Assembly (NCBI GenBank): GCA_963585895.1 | Contig: OY757939.1 | Location: 26,540,367 to 26,604,366 of the forward strand | DNA length: 64,000 bases | Reading direction: 5' to 3' | Source: Sepioteuthis lessoniana | Lineage: Eukaryota > Mollusca > Cephalopoda > Myopsida > Loliginidae | Part shown: piece by piece, positions 1-11,214 of the stretch | How the letters are laid out: the number at the start of each line of letters is the position of its first letter | Position numbering within the stretch: position 1 is the stretch's first letter | Notes under the pieces: generated by a model | Told to the model about the DNA's origin: nothing | Database searches by the model: none | The model's input: only the letters and a program-made list of their open reading frames with translations | Position numbers and translations under genes: made by a program

Positions 1-235
1 TCTTTCTTTCTTTCTGTCGAGTAATTTCTTTCTCTCACTCTCAAGCATTTTCTTTCCAGTCAGTTTCCCCGACCTCTCTTTCTCTCTCTCTCAAATGCAC
101 CCACACGCACACATAGATATACACACACATTCAGCCAAACACGCACGTACTTTTTGCTGCCCCCTTTAACTCTCTCTATCTCTCTCACCCTTTCTCTCAC
201 TCATTTACTCACTCTCTTTCTCTTTAACCCTTTCG
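1..235. repeat. CT/CA-rich microsatellite tract
   Basis: Imperfect runs of CTTT, CTCT and CACA fill this stretch, with no open reading frame or other recognisable content. This is simple-sequence DNA. Confidence 0.8.
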
Positions 236-310
236 AAAAGGTACGATCCTCTTTATCCACCCGGGCTATGGGTTAATTAATACCACAACTGTTTTTCTAC
301 GAGGATAGTG
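236..310 (+). mobile_element. SINE body fragment
   Basis: The text from the cttt-atccaccc part through gctatgggttaa, the accac-aactgttttt part and the ctacgagga end matches the body of the intact SINE at 29067-29305 (its gctatgggttaaatagtacc segment). Both the tRNA-like head and the hairpin tail are missing. It was assigned by eye and has diverged by several substitutions. Confidence 0.45.
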
Positions 311-344
311 TCGCCATTGGATACCCTACGATTGCCAGAAGTAG

Positions 345-860
345 TCGTACCTGATATGGGTCAAATAAAACTAAACTATATGATTACGCTAAAGTGAATT
401 GTAAACAAATGACTGATGTTTAATTGAACTGTTAGGGATAGATAACAATCCTTCGAACTATTAAACTTTGCTGACATGCTAAAATGAATTGTTAGAAATA
501 GAACTGTTTTTACATTTAACAGTGTGTAAACAAAAAATTGTATTTAAACCAATGACTAACTGTGTGTAGACATAAGACAGTGCTTATGCAAAATTGAATT
601 GTTGGAAATTTGGTGAAACCATTTAACTGTGTGCAGAAAAATGAACTAAGCTTGTTTCAAAATGTTATCTTCAAAATGTGTTTAGAAATAATATATTTAA
701 TATATGTATGAAAAGGATTTGGCATTAAATAACCTATAATGGTCGATATGCCATAAATCTAACCAGAACATATCAGATATATTTAACAGATATGTATTAA
801 AAGGATTTTGTGTTAAATATCCTACAATGGTCAATATACCATAAAATCTACCCCAAATAT
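345..860 (+). repeat. Composite repeat: satellite units followed by two hairpin modules
   Basis: It starts with the end of module M (atgggtcaaat, near 357). About six degenerate ~55-bp S units follow, with the recurring words taaactgaattg, gaaatagaactg and aactgtgt. Two H modules close it near 716-760 and 795-850 (ggcattaaataacc ... gatatgccataaa). The order M-S-H is the same as at 14610-15000. No coding capacity is visible. Confidence 0.6.
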
Positions 861-889
861 ATCATATATTTAATATATATGTATAAGGT

Positions 890-1475
890 TTGGTTTGGTT
901 TGTTAGGTTTTATGGCATATCAACCGTTGTAGGTTATTTAATGCCAAATCCATTTTTATGTAAATAATCTGTTCTATTTAAAACAATTCAGTTTAGCATA
1001 AGTACACAGTTTAATTGTCAAAAACATTTCCATTTCAAACTATTCAAGCAGTTATATGTAAAAATTCAGTTAAGTGTAAATACAGTTTTAATGTCGAAAA
1101 ACAGTTCTATTTCAAATAATTCAGTTAAGCATAAGCACGCAGTTTAAATGTAAGTACGGTTTAATTGTAAAAGTCATTTCTATTTCAAGCTATTCAGTTT
1201 ACTCAAACAATTTATTTTAGCATAAGTATGCTGTTAGTTCTATTTAACCCATAGATAGGGCCCTATCAGGTGCTACCACTCCGGGCCAGAGTGGACCTGG
1301 GAGCAGTGGCAATGAAGGGGTACTCCGCATTCCCCAAAGCTCCAGCATTGCTGGAACCTCACCATCTGATTGTTTAGTGTCATATCCAGGACACTCGTTG
1401 GGGGGGGGGTCTTACCCCTCTGCAGAGAAGCAGTCGGTGTATTCTACTGACCCAGCCGACTGGGCAATATGTATA
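890..1475 (-). repeat. Composite repeat, complete H-S-M on the minus strand
   Basis: Read on the plus strand it begins with the inverted H module (atggcatatcaacc ... ggttatttaatgcc, 905-950). Satellite units carrying cagtttagcataagtac follow (960-1235), then the ~230-bp M module (1240-1475), which contains accactccgggccagagtgg and gcagtcggtgtattctac. A run of nine or more G at about 1400 interrupts M. This is one of the clearest full-order copies in the window. Confidence 0.65.
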
Positions 1476-1477
1476 AG

Positions 1478-1705
1478 TAGGATTTGGCGTTAAATAACCT
1501 ACAATGGTCGATATACCATAAAATTTATCCAAAACATATCATGTATATTTAATTGAGATGTATTAAAGGATTTGGCGTTAAATAACCTTCAATCGTTGAT
1601 ATGCCGTAAAATCAAACAAAACATATCATATATATTTTATAGATATGTATTAAAAGGATTTGGCGTTAAATAACCTACAATGGTCGATATACCATAAAAT
1701 TTAAC
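1478..1705 (+). repeat. Three tandem hairpin (H) modules
   Basis: Three consecutive copies of ggatttggcgttaaataacc ... ccataaaat lie at about 1480, 1563 and 1648, about 85 bp apart. The palindromic arms GGCATTAAATAACC and GGTTGATATGCC are recognisable, with a few substitutions (for example gatatacc for gatatgcc). The copies are separated by short AT-rich spacers. Confidence 0.6.
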
Positions 1706-2082
1706 TTAACAAACCAAAGAAACAAAGAAACAAAAGAAACCAAAAGAAATCTAACTATCTGAGACAATCTTTGAAGTTTGTTTATATTTGAAGTTTGTTT
1801 ATGTTGTTCAACTTAAAGTTGTCCAGTTAATATTGTCACCTGATTAAAATAAAGCATTTACTCATTCTTAACTTTGTTTTTCATAACAAACATCTTGAAG
1901 GTGAAGATTGATTCCTATACTTATTTCATCTTTTCGACAAACCCCTCCATCCAATAGAGCTGTCCAGAGAAGCTATATATCACACACTCTTATTAACAAA
2001 ATGTATATTGCCATTTGTCCCCGTGACTACTACAGTACAGATATAGTACGGTGAATACGACACATAATTCGTTTTAGTGCAA

Positions 2083-2125
<43 letters not shown>

Positions 2126-2948
2126 TAACTCAACTGATTTCCATGCTAAAAGAAGTATTAATTTTTTTGCTAAAAAATAGCCTCCAAAGCTGTAATTTTC
2201 GTAAGTGTATTTTTGCATTTATTTACCAGTCGGCCCATTCGCGTGAGTTTTTAAATTTTGAGATATTTTTCGGGTGACAATAGTTGGTATGCCGCGAAAA
2301 ATTTGAAGCGTCAAATCCCAAAATAACTTTAGAAATCTTTTCTCAACGAAAATATTAAAAATACAATTTCCACGCCAGTTAGATTCATTGATGAATTATT
2401 AAGTTTTTTTGCCAATTTTGAGGCTAATTAAATAGTATCAATAAACGAAAAAAACAAATATTTATTCAGCAAGTATGGATTTGTCTAGGCTTACTCAAAT
2501 CTATCAGTAAGTAAGTAATGTATTTTTTTCTTACTTAAAAATACCTTTTGATTTATTTTTCTGAGAGAAAATCTACATTCTACTCTTTCAAGATGCATTT
2601 CATTTAAACTGGTTTTATTTATTTTTTTTTTTTATTTAAACGAATATTGTTTAGATTTATATTTGCGTTATCAGCAGCAGTTCACATAGACGTTCTTTAA
2701 GGCTTAATCACATTTTCTCTCTCACACAGTGACATACTTACGCAAAAGAATTTTTACACACAAAATACGTCCCTTAATTTCAAAATAACAATTACTGATA
2801 TACTTCATTGATATCTACGATATGGTTAACATTATCTTTGCTAATAAAAGAAAAGATTTTGTACTTTTATTTTTCAGTCAACTTTTAAAGAAATAAAAAT
2901 TATAAATTTGTAGACCTGATTTTTATTTATTCCTTTTCTCCTTATCCA
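1706..2948. other. AT-rich DNA with a TA microsatellite; no gene seen
   Basis: A perfect TA run lies at about 2084-2121. The rest is AT-rich DNA with short A and T runs. The reading frames here are short and low-complexity, and I recognise none. No tRNA, SINE head or transposase motif was found. Confidence 0.5.
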
Positions 2949-2950
2949 CT

Positions 2951-3012
<62 letters not shown>

Positions 3013-3016
3013 TATT
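2949..3016. repeat. CT then TA microsatellite
   Basis: A CT run passes directly into a long TA run ending in atacatatatat. It borders a possible minus-strand SINE and could be that SINE's simple-repeat tail. Confidence 0.85.
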
Positions 3017-3180
3017 GTCATCCACAGACGGACTGTTTCGTTGTATCACAACTCCTCTGTGTGGCTAGACACGTAGGACGCTTGAAGCTGGGATCGAAAC
3101 CCGATATTCCAATAAGAGAGATGTTCTACCGAAATACGAATCACCATCATTGTCTGTCACGATTAGTGGCTTGTATATGC
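3017..3180 (-). mobile_element. Possible tRNA-derived SINE
   Basis: On the minus strand a box-A-like stretch (ttcggtagaacatc) is followed about 35 bases later by a box-B-like stretch (gggtttcgatccc), as in tRNA-derived SINEs. The element would end in the TA repeat to its left. It does not share the H tail of the other SINEs, so it would belong to another family. The evidence is two short motifs only. Confidence 0.35.
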
Positions 3181-3530
3181 AGCTAGTGCCATGTTATACT
3201 ACGATGTGTGATCATCGAAAACCGTTTTAAACTAGAATAGCATATTCTCAGCCAGTAATGTAAGAATGTAGATGACAGTTATCAATAAAAGAAAGAAATG
3301 AAAAGAAAATATTAAGACTTGCTGTGGGTGATGAAAACTTTTTTTGTACTGAGGGCTTCTCAGAGAGAAAGATAAACCATTTCCAACAGTTCGGCTTATA
3401 TTGATATTTATTTGCTACCACTTAACCTATCACGGGAAATCTACTTATATATATATAAAGCACCCGCAGCAAAAACCGAAGTTGCCCGGGATTATTTTTT
3501 TATACGATATCTCAAGTTGTTGGTTTGTTT
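3181..3530. other. No gene or clear repeat seen
   Basis: Unique-looking AT-rich DNA. Only short, low-complexity reading frames are present and nothing is recognised. Confidence 0.4.
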
Positions 3531-4365
3531 ACCGTTTTGATATGGTTCCTTTGTTTAATGGCGTATCAACCTTTGTGGGTTATTTAAGAAGAAGAACAAG
3601 GGTGGTACAATTCAACCCATGACTGGAAACAGAAAATAAAGAAAAAAGCATAAACAACAATATTATAGTCACTAGGAACCTATGAAGATTGATGGTTAGT
3701 TTTAGTTTGGTATCTTTGTTTAATGGCATATCAACCTTCATGGATTATTTAAAGCTAGAACAATCCTTGTGAAAGAACAGTTGTGGTACTTTTAAACTTA
3801 AAGGTAGGTTTGGTTTGGTTGGACTTGGTTTTATGGCATATCAACCATTATTGGTTATTTAATGCCAAATTTTTAAATATATATTAAATATATGATTTAT
3901 AAACACATCTTTTAGATATACGCCGTAAAATGATCAAACAGTTCTATAATTTTCAATCCAATTTAGCATGTCAACAAAAGTTAAATGGTTCCAAGTACTG
4001 CTATGTATCACCAATAGTTCAATTTAATATCAGTCATTTGCTTACACACAGTTAAATGTTCAAAAAGTTCTATTTCTAGCAATTCAATTTAGCATAAATC
4101 GTAGTTTGCACTCAGTTTAACTGTCAAACACTTCTATTTGACCCATAGATCGGAAGCTATCAGGTGCTACCACTCCAGGTCAGAGTGGACCAGGGAGTGA
4201 TGGAAATGAAGAAGTACTTTGCATTCACCAAAGCTTTAGCATTACTAGAGCCTCACCATCAGATTGTTCAATGTCATCAAGGACACACTTTGGTTGGAGG
4301 GGTCTTACCCCTCAGCAGTGAACTGTGGGTATATTCTACAGCCCCAAGCCAACAGTAAGCATTGA
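3531..4365 (-). repeat. Composite repeat with three H modules, satellite and M module
   Basis: Inverted H modules lie at about 3540-3590, 3712-3765 and 3815-3875. Satellite units (caattcaatttagcat and similar) run from 3930 to 4140. An M module lies at 4142-4360 (ccatagatcgg, accactccaggtcagagtgg, ccccagcc). The module order is that of 890-1475 on the same strand, so this is a second full-order copy. Confidence 0.6.
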
Positions 4366-4389
4366 AAAGTACAAATTACCATAAAAATT

Positions 4390-4655
4390 CTAAAAACATA
4401 AGAACATAGATGGTTTGCTTTAGTTTTGTTTGTTTGTTTCTTGGAATATCAACCTTCATGGGTTATTTAATGCCAAAGCCATCCTTCGAGAAGAAACGTT
4501 GTAGTACTATTTATCCCTGGGTAAGAGGGTAATTCATCAGTTTCCCAAGGGTATTAATTCGAAAGTGAACGTAATAGCGCGACTGGAGTTCGAACTCTCC
4601 AACTACAAAGTCGCTGTTCATTACGTTAGCCACTACGTCACGGGGACTCTTCCCA
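4390..4655 (-). mobile_element. tRNA-derived SINE with hairpin tail
   Basis: On the minus strand the element reads head to tail: a box-B region (gagttcgaactccagtcgcg), the body (cgctattacgttcactttcg), a diverged taaatagtactac segment and the H tail ggcattaaataaccc. It is the same family as the copy at 29067-29305. The tail ends in an A-rich, AAAC-like run near 4400-4440. I did not find a convincing target duplication. Confidence 0.65.
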
Positions 4656-5040
4656 GTTTTTTTTTTTTACGTCATATGAACTTTTTATGCAGTAATAAAA
4701 AAGGAAAAAGGTCAATGCTTGACGTCAGATTTTTTCGATGTACGTTAAGTGTGTTCCATTTAAGGTGAAGATACTATAGGATTCCAAGCAAATTGATCTA
4801 GAGGGAGATAACTATGTTTTACTTGACCACGTATACTATTTTTCTGGTTACATTGATTGTGCATTAAAAATCTTTATATCAAAACTGACTTTACTTTTTC
4901 CTAATGACACAAACATAACTCCCCACCCAAAATGGGCGTCCTGGGCATGACACTAAACTGTATCTGACGGTAAGTATCCAGTTCTCGATGTCTACGGTAT
5001 CTGAAACTTAGTTAATAATGACTGAAAATATATAGGTCTA
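4656..5040. other. No gene or clear repeat seen
   Basis: AT-rich DNA with a T run near 4660. The reading frames overlapping it are continuations of SINE sequence and not genes. Confidence 0.4.
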
Positions 5041-5245
5041 TTTATCAATCTATCTATCTATCTATCTGCCAAAGGCATGCTTGAATATATATATTCACGC
5101 AAGTGGCACACATGGCAAAACGGTCATCTTCGTCGGAAATGAACCCATTGACCTGAGTTCAAACCCTGGACGTGACTGACTACTTTTCCCACATCGCTAA
5201 TACTCTCGGGAAAGGTATTCCCACGGGCTTACCCACCTGACTTTC
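5041..5245 (+). mobile_element. TATC microsatellite and possible SINE
   Basis: A tatctatcta run at about 5044-5072 precedes a tRNA-like stretch. Its box-B-like word gagttcaaaccct is near 5155, and downstream ctcgggaaaggtattccc resembles the cttgggaaaggcatgaaccc body of the SINE at 29067. The box-A region is degraded. It is probably an old or divergent member of that SINE group. Confidence 0.4.
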
Positions 5246-5588
5246 CAGAGGGCCTTTCTCCTAGACAATATATACCGAGCAGATATAAGTTTATCAGCGC
5301 TTCAGGCGCCGCAAAATAAGGGAGCTGTGGGGATCAAACTTTTTTTAATGACAGACACACATGGGTTTCGATTTGTGCGTTCCGCCTTCCCCACTATAAA
5401 ATGACTTCATGTTAAAATTTGACTTGATAGGATGTCGGATAATTATCAAACCTTCAAGAAAGGCAGGAATCCAAATATTGTTCCTCTTGCAACTGGTAAA
5501 TAGAAGGGCAGACCCGGCTTTTTGATTTTGATGTAACAACTGGTTTATAAAGAAAACTTTGAATTCAAACTAACCCAATCGCCAGCGA
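5246..5588. other. No gene or clear repeat seen
   Basis: No motif was recognised. The 64-codon minus-strand frame here has no recognisable domain. Confidence 0.35.
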
Positions 5589-5730
5589 CTCTATAATACG
5601 CCGACTGTATCTTTGCAGAGGGTTAAGACCCTCCATCTAAACTGCATCTGAATATGAGGCTCCAGTTTTCAAAATCTAGTGTAGGTGGAGTATTTGTTCA
5701 TTGCCATTACTCTTGAGTCCACTGTTGTGT
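5589..5730 (+). repeat. Degenerate M module
   Basis: The words ctataatacgccgactgtat, gaggctcc and attgccattactc correspond in order to ctgtagaatacaccgactgc, gaggctcc and attgtcattgctcc of the M module at 28370-28560. It is strongly diverged and no satellite or hairpin part follows. Confidence 0.45.
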
Positions 5731-5799
5731 TCGGACTTGTTCTAGTAACTCCTATGGCAATATTAATATTCTATTGTATACTACCTTACTCTTTTCTTG

Positions 5800-6400
5800 G
5801 ACAAACATTGGTGTCGAGAGAAGGGAAGATCTGTAATACTACCAGCAGCAGGTCTTCGGTACAAGCTGCGATTTATCCGACATCCGACCAAATTAGAATA
5901 TGATACAAGACCGTTTTATGGTGGGGACCGCGTATGAATCCCGGTTCATTCGCGGCAGGTGCAAAAGTCCGTAACCCCGTCGGTATTCCTCTAATGAGGT
6001 GCCTCAGGCACGAAACAATAAGCTTAGTCCAGCAAGAAGCCAAAAACATTGATAAGGGAGACAGCTCATTGCGGCCAAGATGTTCGCAAACAACCACTAG
6101 GTATAAATGACGGGGGTAAACCAAAATGGCGTAACGCCACGCACTGTCTTCCGTACAAGCTGGATCAAATATGATATGATTCAAACGCAAAACCATAGTC
6201 TCGTGAGACTAACGGATGGTTAGCTAAAATTGGCATATATACAAAACAGCGAACATCCTGGCTATAACCGTAAATTTCATCCGTTGGTCAGTCTCAAGTC
6301 CTGGAGATCTGGTAAGGGTAGAGTCACCCTTTTACGGACATAATCCCTGGTCAGGTCTGACCCGAAGAGGTAGTTTCTGATATTGTCCTATCTGTAGGTA
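5800..6400. repeat. Unclassified, locally GC-richer segment
   Basis: This block is less AT-rich than its surroundings. It has a 107-codon open frame on the minus strand (5873-6196), a 12-bp palindrome gtctcgtgagac at about 6198-6209, and two related words (cggtacaagctg near 5859 and ccgtacaagctgg near 6152) about 290 bp apart, which suggests an old internal duplication. I do not recognise a family. It looks like a fragment of an unclassified mobile element and not a host gene. Confidence 0.3.
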
Positions 6401-6985
6401 AAATATATCTGTTTGAAAATTATTTGCACCAGATACCGAAAAAATGAGGCGCTCCTCAAGGAGTAATACTAAAGAATAGAAACTTTTTTACGTGCTCCCG
6501 GACGTTTGCTTCTTTCGGTGTACCCCAAATAAAACTGATCCTGGGCCTCCTGGGGAGCTGAATAAACCCTGTTGCCTTTCTATGTTGTTTTTTGGTCGGC
6601 CCCTAAGAAAATCTTTTCGAGGCTCCTGGTGGGTGGTTCAAAATTAATGCAGCTCAGTTCCAGGGGGTCTGCAACCCCTCTTCTAAAAGGAGGTAATAGC
6701 TGAATTTATTGGCCAGGGAATGTTGACAGAATTGAATCTCTTTTTGGTACCCTGCAGTCAGCTTTTATCCTGCAGGGTTCTTACAATAAATCGACCTTGT
6801 ACAACATAGGGAGGGTTAAATAGCTCATTCTGAGTTCTTCAAACAAATAGTTACTTCGTCAGGAGTCTCATTTTCGCAGCTGTCTACAGGCAGCAGGCCG
6901 AAAGAGAAAACATGGTTTAATTAAGTGGACAAAAATGGTTTAATTTAGTGAACACTTATTTCAGTACTTTTGCATTTTTTTTTCA
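6401..6985. other. No gene or clear repeat seen
   Basis: Mixed-composition DNA without a recognisable reading frame or motif. Confidence 0.35.
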
Positions 6986-7029
6986 CATCTGGAATATTAC
7001 AAATACTGTTGCGTTTTTAGAATTATACG

Positions 7030-7380
7030 TACCGCGAGATCCCATCAGAATCTCAGTACGGGCAGAGGCAAAGAGAGATGAAACACCAACAGTTTTCTAT
7101 GCAGCAGATCTTCCTTCTTCTGGGCAACTTTGTTGCGCAAGGACAGTCAAAAACCTCTACAACTGGGCAGTAGAGTTGCCTAGCGTTTTTCAGTTTATAT
7201 GTTCCGCGAATTCCCATAGGTCTTTACCTGAATCTCAGTACAGGCAGAGGCAAGGTGAGATTAAACACCAGCGGTTGCCTATGCAGCAGATATTTCTTCT
7301 TCAGGGCAGCATAGTTACCAAATGAACGGGCAAGATCCTATAGAACTGGGCAGTGGAGTCGCCGCTGGAGTTGGCCGAAC
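7030..7380. repeat. Two direct copies of a ~182-bp unit
   Basis: The words gaatctcagtac, ggcagaggcaa, cctatgcagcagat, ggcagca and aactgggcagt each occur twice in the same order, spaced by about 182 bp (for example tctcagtac at 7051 and 7233). A 125-codon plus-strand frame spans both copies. Its protein has no recognisable domain and I do not call it a gene. Confidence 0.55.
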
Positions 7381-7659
7381 GAGGTTGAACACAACTGTCG
7401 AAATGCTTAAGGGACTCCACTTTCAGGCTTTTGTTACTTCACCATGGTGAGTTATCCTGAAACGGAAACGTTGGTAAGGGGGTCGGGATTTCAGAGTTTT
7501 CCTTCTCCTAGACTGTTTGTTTTTAAAAATGCTAGAAAATACAGTTCTGTTCTTTTTATACCTATCTGGTAGAGGTTACTGAGATTGATTCATAAAATTT
7601 CCCATATTCATTGGTACGAAGAGAAAAGCAAACCTCATCTAGAACTCGAACTAGAATCG

Positions 7660-7835
7660 TCGAGTTCCTTCTAACCCATAAATGGGACCCCAACAAGTCC
7701 TACCACTTCGAGCTTGAATCAATCTGGGAGTGATAGTAATGTAGGGATACTCAACATTCCCCAGATTTCAAAAAGTTAAACCTTACCATCATATGCAGTT
7801 TAGTATCGTAACTAGAACGTTTAAATCCCAGAATT
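7660..7835 (-). repeat. Degenerate M module
   Basis: Plus-strand words taacccataaatggga, ctaccacttcgag, gggagtgatagtaatg and tactcaacattcccc match the order of the M module at 1240-1475. It is strongly diverged. Confidence 0.45.
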
Positions 7836-8169
7836 GAGCAGTAAAACTTCGCGCAAAGCAAGGCAGGCATTTTCACTATAGCTGAGATCAGCAAACTTAT
7901 GTCTGATGGCAGATCTAGAGCTAAACTGACGGGTACAATGTTTTAGAAAAAGGAAAACAACTTTTCATAACAAAATATTGGGTGAATCAAAAGCTTTGCA
8001 ATATTTTGGTTACGTAAGCCACACTTCAGAAGCTACGTTAGCAATTGTTTTAATGACTTTTACAAGGACACAAGCCGCTTATCATTGTTAATGTAATATA
8101 GTTGTGCAATGAAGAAGCATACTCAAACTACAAGTGAACCTGGTACCCGGCTTTGTAACTGACAGCATA
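7836..8169. other. No gene or clear repeat seen
   Basis: AT-rich DNA with no recognised motif. Confidence 0.35.
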
Positions 8170-8415
8170 CCTGAAGTACTAGTGTGAGTCAGTGAGACAC
8201 AACGCTGCAGTTCCGGATGCTTTTGCCGAAATCGTAAAGGTGACGAAACATACTGAACTGTAAGATGGCGAGTTTGCCAGATACTCTCCGAGTGCTACTG
8301 GCAGAATTTGTCTCTATGGCTTGGAGAACGACCTCGGAATCTACGGTTTTAGAACTATCTGATCTTGTCCGATCGTCGAGGTTCTTGCAACCCGAGCAAA
8401 ATTTCTTGATCTATC
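8170..8415 (-). pseudogene. Mariner-like transposase, DNA-binding-domain remnant
   Basis: On the minus strand a frame reads DSEVVLQAIETNSASSTRRV, then SGKLAILQ and FRHLYDFGKSIRNC, ending at a stop. The pattern (SSTRRVSG, then LHDLGKSI) resembles the second helix-turn-helix of mariner/SETMAR-type transposases. The plus-strand segment at 22500-22760 encodes a clearly related stretch with SGELGISQS. Only ~70 codons remain and no catalytic domain is present. The family assignment rests on motif resemblance only. The 60-codon plus-strand frame here is its antisense shadow. Confidence 0.5.
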
Positions 8416-9040
8416 TAGATACTGCACTGCAATCCACTGACCCTTGACCTTTTGCAACACAAATGTTTTTGCTTGACACTGCAGTACCATGGTGCAGTTC
8501 AAAGCCGTAATGCATAACTTCCTGAATTTAACTATTTTCTGTTCATTGACTTTGTAGACAGTTTCTTGCTTGTATAGAGAATAATTTCGTGTAATATAAT
8601 GGCCGAGGGATTTCGTTTTATACCTTTGGGTTTAGTTAGGCTGAGAATCTTTCGGCTCAGCACATGGGTTAGTTAGGTGCAAACTTGAGCGCAGGTGTTA
8701 ACGTGCGCGCGAGGAGGATGTGTCGTTCACAGATGTCAAAATAAAAATCCCAGATAGAAAGATTGACCAGTGGATGTGAATGACGTCATGCACCGGAAGC
8801 GCGCGTGGAGGATTTTAGGGATTTTGAAAAAGTCAATTTGTTGAGAACTAGACTCCGAACGGGAAGGGTCGACTCGCTGAGGCCAGACGAATTTGCACGC
8901 TACGGGCGCTCCACGAGATGTGGGGGGCAGATGGAAAAGTCATCATAGAAAGATTTTGCATCTCTCTTCCTTATGTCGAAACCTTTAACTCAAAGATAAT
9001 AAAAGGTTTCGTACCTGAACTAAGAAGTCGTTACGTGTTT
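8416..9040. other. No gene or clear repeat seen
   Basis: Mixed-composition DNA. The 103-codon frame starting at 8918 runs into SINE sequence and has no recognisable domain. Confidence 0.35.
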
Positions 9041-9285
9041 TTCGTGTTTCGGGATTCCTATGTTCTATGTATATATGTTACGAACATTCTATGTACGTTT
9101 CACATATCCGTATCTGGCTATGGTACATTCGGACAAACACCCAAGGTAAGGTATGAACCTCCTTATCCTCCAAGCTATGAGTTAAATAGTACAACTACTA
9201 TTCTTCTAGAAAGATGGCTCTGGTATTAAATAGCTCACAAAGGTTGATATGCCGATAAAACGAAGAAATCAAACTGAATCTTTGA
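9041..9285 (+). mobile_element. SINE fragment with hairpin tail
   Basis: The body words acattcggacaaacaccc, ccttatcctccaagctatga, gttaaatagtacaactac and attcttctagaaagatggc match the SINE at 29067-29305. It ends in a decayed H module (ggtattaaatagctcac ... gttgatatgccgataaaac). The tRNA-like head is not recognisable. Confidence 0.6.
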
Positions 9286-9354
9286 GAATCAATGTAGAAG
9301 AGAGAAATCAGATTGATTTTGTTCTCCAACATACCCTCTACAGTCCACATACCT

Positions 9355-9378
9355 ATATATATATATATATATATATAT
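9355..9378. repeat. TA microsatellite
   Basis: Perfect TA dinucleotide run of about 24 bases. Confidence 0.85.
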
Positions 9379-10070
9379 TAGGGAAACTGGTCGCACGACA
9401 AGTTAATATGAAAGTCCATTTTTTGTAATAATCCCAACCTTCCATCATAGGTAAGATACGACACCAGGCCGATTGTTAATCAAAAATGATATAAGCATTA
9501 AGTGTGCTGAAATCTTTTTTAATCTTAGTGTGCGTGTTTAGTTAAAGAATATCTTCACTTTGAACTTTTCGACAGATATAATGTAAACAAAATGTGAAAA
9601 CCAGAAAAAAATTATGAGAGTATTTTGCCTGGGAGATGGGATTTGGAAGCACTGTTTACAGTCGAACTTTTTTCAAAGAAATCAATTGTGATGAGTCCTT
9701 TTCGATCCTAGAAGACATTCAGCATCATCTTCTTTACAGACTGATGCGCGCAGAACTTTTTCTTTACAAGAGAGTCAGTGTTTTTCTACTCGACGAACTG
9801 TCTTTTCGTAATAGTAAAGTCAGGTTTAGCCCATTTGTTAACATTTTTGGACTAAAACATGCCTCATCGTGCATATTACAAATTTTTCTTAACTTTCTCC
9901 TGGTTTGCTCTTCTTAGCCGTCAAAAATTTGATTACGGAACTCTGGCAGGTACTCTTCATGGCATCCAGTGTCCGCACAGCGTCCGCACTGCGCAGGTGA
10001 ATGCAACGTTTTGATGATTAGCCAATACTAGTATATCAACATGTGAAGCGAGGAACGTCGCTTAAGAGTT
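9379..10070. other. No gene or clear repeat seen
   Basis: A 93-codon plus-strand frame (9636-9917) starts with ATG and is rich in F, L and S. It has no recognisable domain, repeat or homologue in this window. It may be chance in AT-rich DNA. Confidence 0.3.
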
Positions 10071-10074
10071 GAAA

Positions 10075-10195
10075 TTTACAAAACTTTTTGCTTGTATGTG
10101 GCACAAGCCCATATGAATAGGGCATCCAACTCGAATTCAGTCGTATTGGTTTGCTTGTCTAGCTTGTTAACCATTACACCATCGTCGCTTAAGTG
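10075..10195 (-). mobile_element. Degenerate tRNA-derived SINE, second family
   Basis: On the minus strand a box-A-like stretch gatggtgtaatggttaac is followed by a box-B-like gaattcgagttgg, then gggcttgtgccacat. The ending resembles the plus-strand segment at 22055-22150, which ends in ggccctgtgccacat. This supports a small dispersed family without the H tail. Confidence 0.5.
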
Positions 10196-10921
10196 TTTGT
10201 CCCTCCTTCTACAGCATATTTCTTAAGTATGCGAAATGATCATTTAATTTCAGAGGTTTGGCATTAATCTTATTTTCTTTAGATTAAAATTGTAGTTGAA
10301 ATGATAGAAACGGAAGGGAGTAATTTCAGCTAATTTCAGCGAGGTGAACAAAACAATACCGATCCTATGATCAATATGCATATCAAAATGACTTTTCAAC
10401 GAAGAAATTTTTATCCAATTTTAGCAGTAAATTTTTACCATTTTACCCATCGGATTTTAACGAAAACTAAAAATCCGATTCAACTTTTTTGGTGAATACA
10501 GCTAGCATTACAGAAGACAAGAGATGCTATTTTTTCAGGCTGTTTGCCAAAAAAAAAAAAAAAAAAAAAGAAAAAAGTAGTCGAATCTGATTTTTAAGTT
10601 TTCGCTAAAATCCAATTAGTTAAAGGGTTAAAATCTTATCCTATTAACTTATTATTATCGAAATCGTTTTATATAACTACGACATTTCATATAATCAAAA
10701 ATATATCAAATGGATACGACTTTAAAAGAATAACTTCCTGAAAATTATTCCATATTTGAAGTTATTTTGCTAATTATCATTTTGTTCAGAAACTGCTTGA
10801 TGTTAAGAGTAAATTCTCTCAATGAAAACTCAAGATAAACAATGTGAAGTGACCTGTCGATCAATCAAATAATTGATTTTAAGCTAATAAATACGTTGTC
10901 AGTATAGCAGCCAGCGTCACC
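10196..10921. other. AT-rich DNA with a long A run
   Basis: A run of ~20 A lies at about 10550-10570. The rest is AT-rich with short frames, and nothing was recognised before the tRNA gene. Confidence 0.4.
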
Positions 10922-10993
10922 GGTTCTATGGTGTAACGGTTAGCACTCTGGACTTTGAATCCAGCGATCCGAGTTCAAATCTCGATAGAACCT
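10922..10993 (+). tRNA. tRNA-Gln (anticodon TTG)
   Basis: A 72-base cloverleaf can be drawn. The acceptor arms GGTTCTA and TAGAACC pair perfectly, the anticodon stem CTGGA/TCCAG encloses loop CTTTGAA with TTG at 10955-10957, and the T arm is CCGAG-TTCAAAT-CTCGA. Box A (TGGTGTAACGG) and box B (GAGTTCAAATC) suit RNA polymerase III. A run of seven T lies about 8 bases downstream and could terminate it. The T stem has one C-A mismatch at its first pair, which may mark slight decay. It stands alone among repeats, so it could be a real gene or a recent tRNA copy. No CCA is encoded. Confidence 0.85.
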
Positions 10994-10999
10994 GCGGAT

Positions 11000-11214
11000 G
11001 ATTTTTTTAAAAAAATAATTCATTTATTTTCCTGAATGGTCGAATAACAATTTTTAAAGAATTTAAGTTTACATTTTTGTTTCATTAATTATTTAGGTTC
11101 TAAAAATAATTCTAAAAATTATTTACTGTTTTATACAACGTAATTTAATGGTATTTCTTGCATCCTCATCTCGACTTTTCAAACGGATCTGGGTACAATA
11201 AGTTATGAGTATAA
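11000..11214. other. AT-rich spacer
   Basis: AT-rich DNA between the tRNA and an RTE fragment; nothing recognised. Confidence 0.35.

Noticed and set aside
5873..6196. 107-codon minus-strand frame as a host gene
   Set aside because: No recognisable domain, no neighbouring exon signals I can support, and it lies in a repeat-like block.
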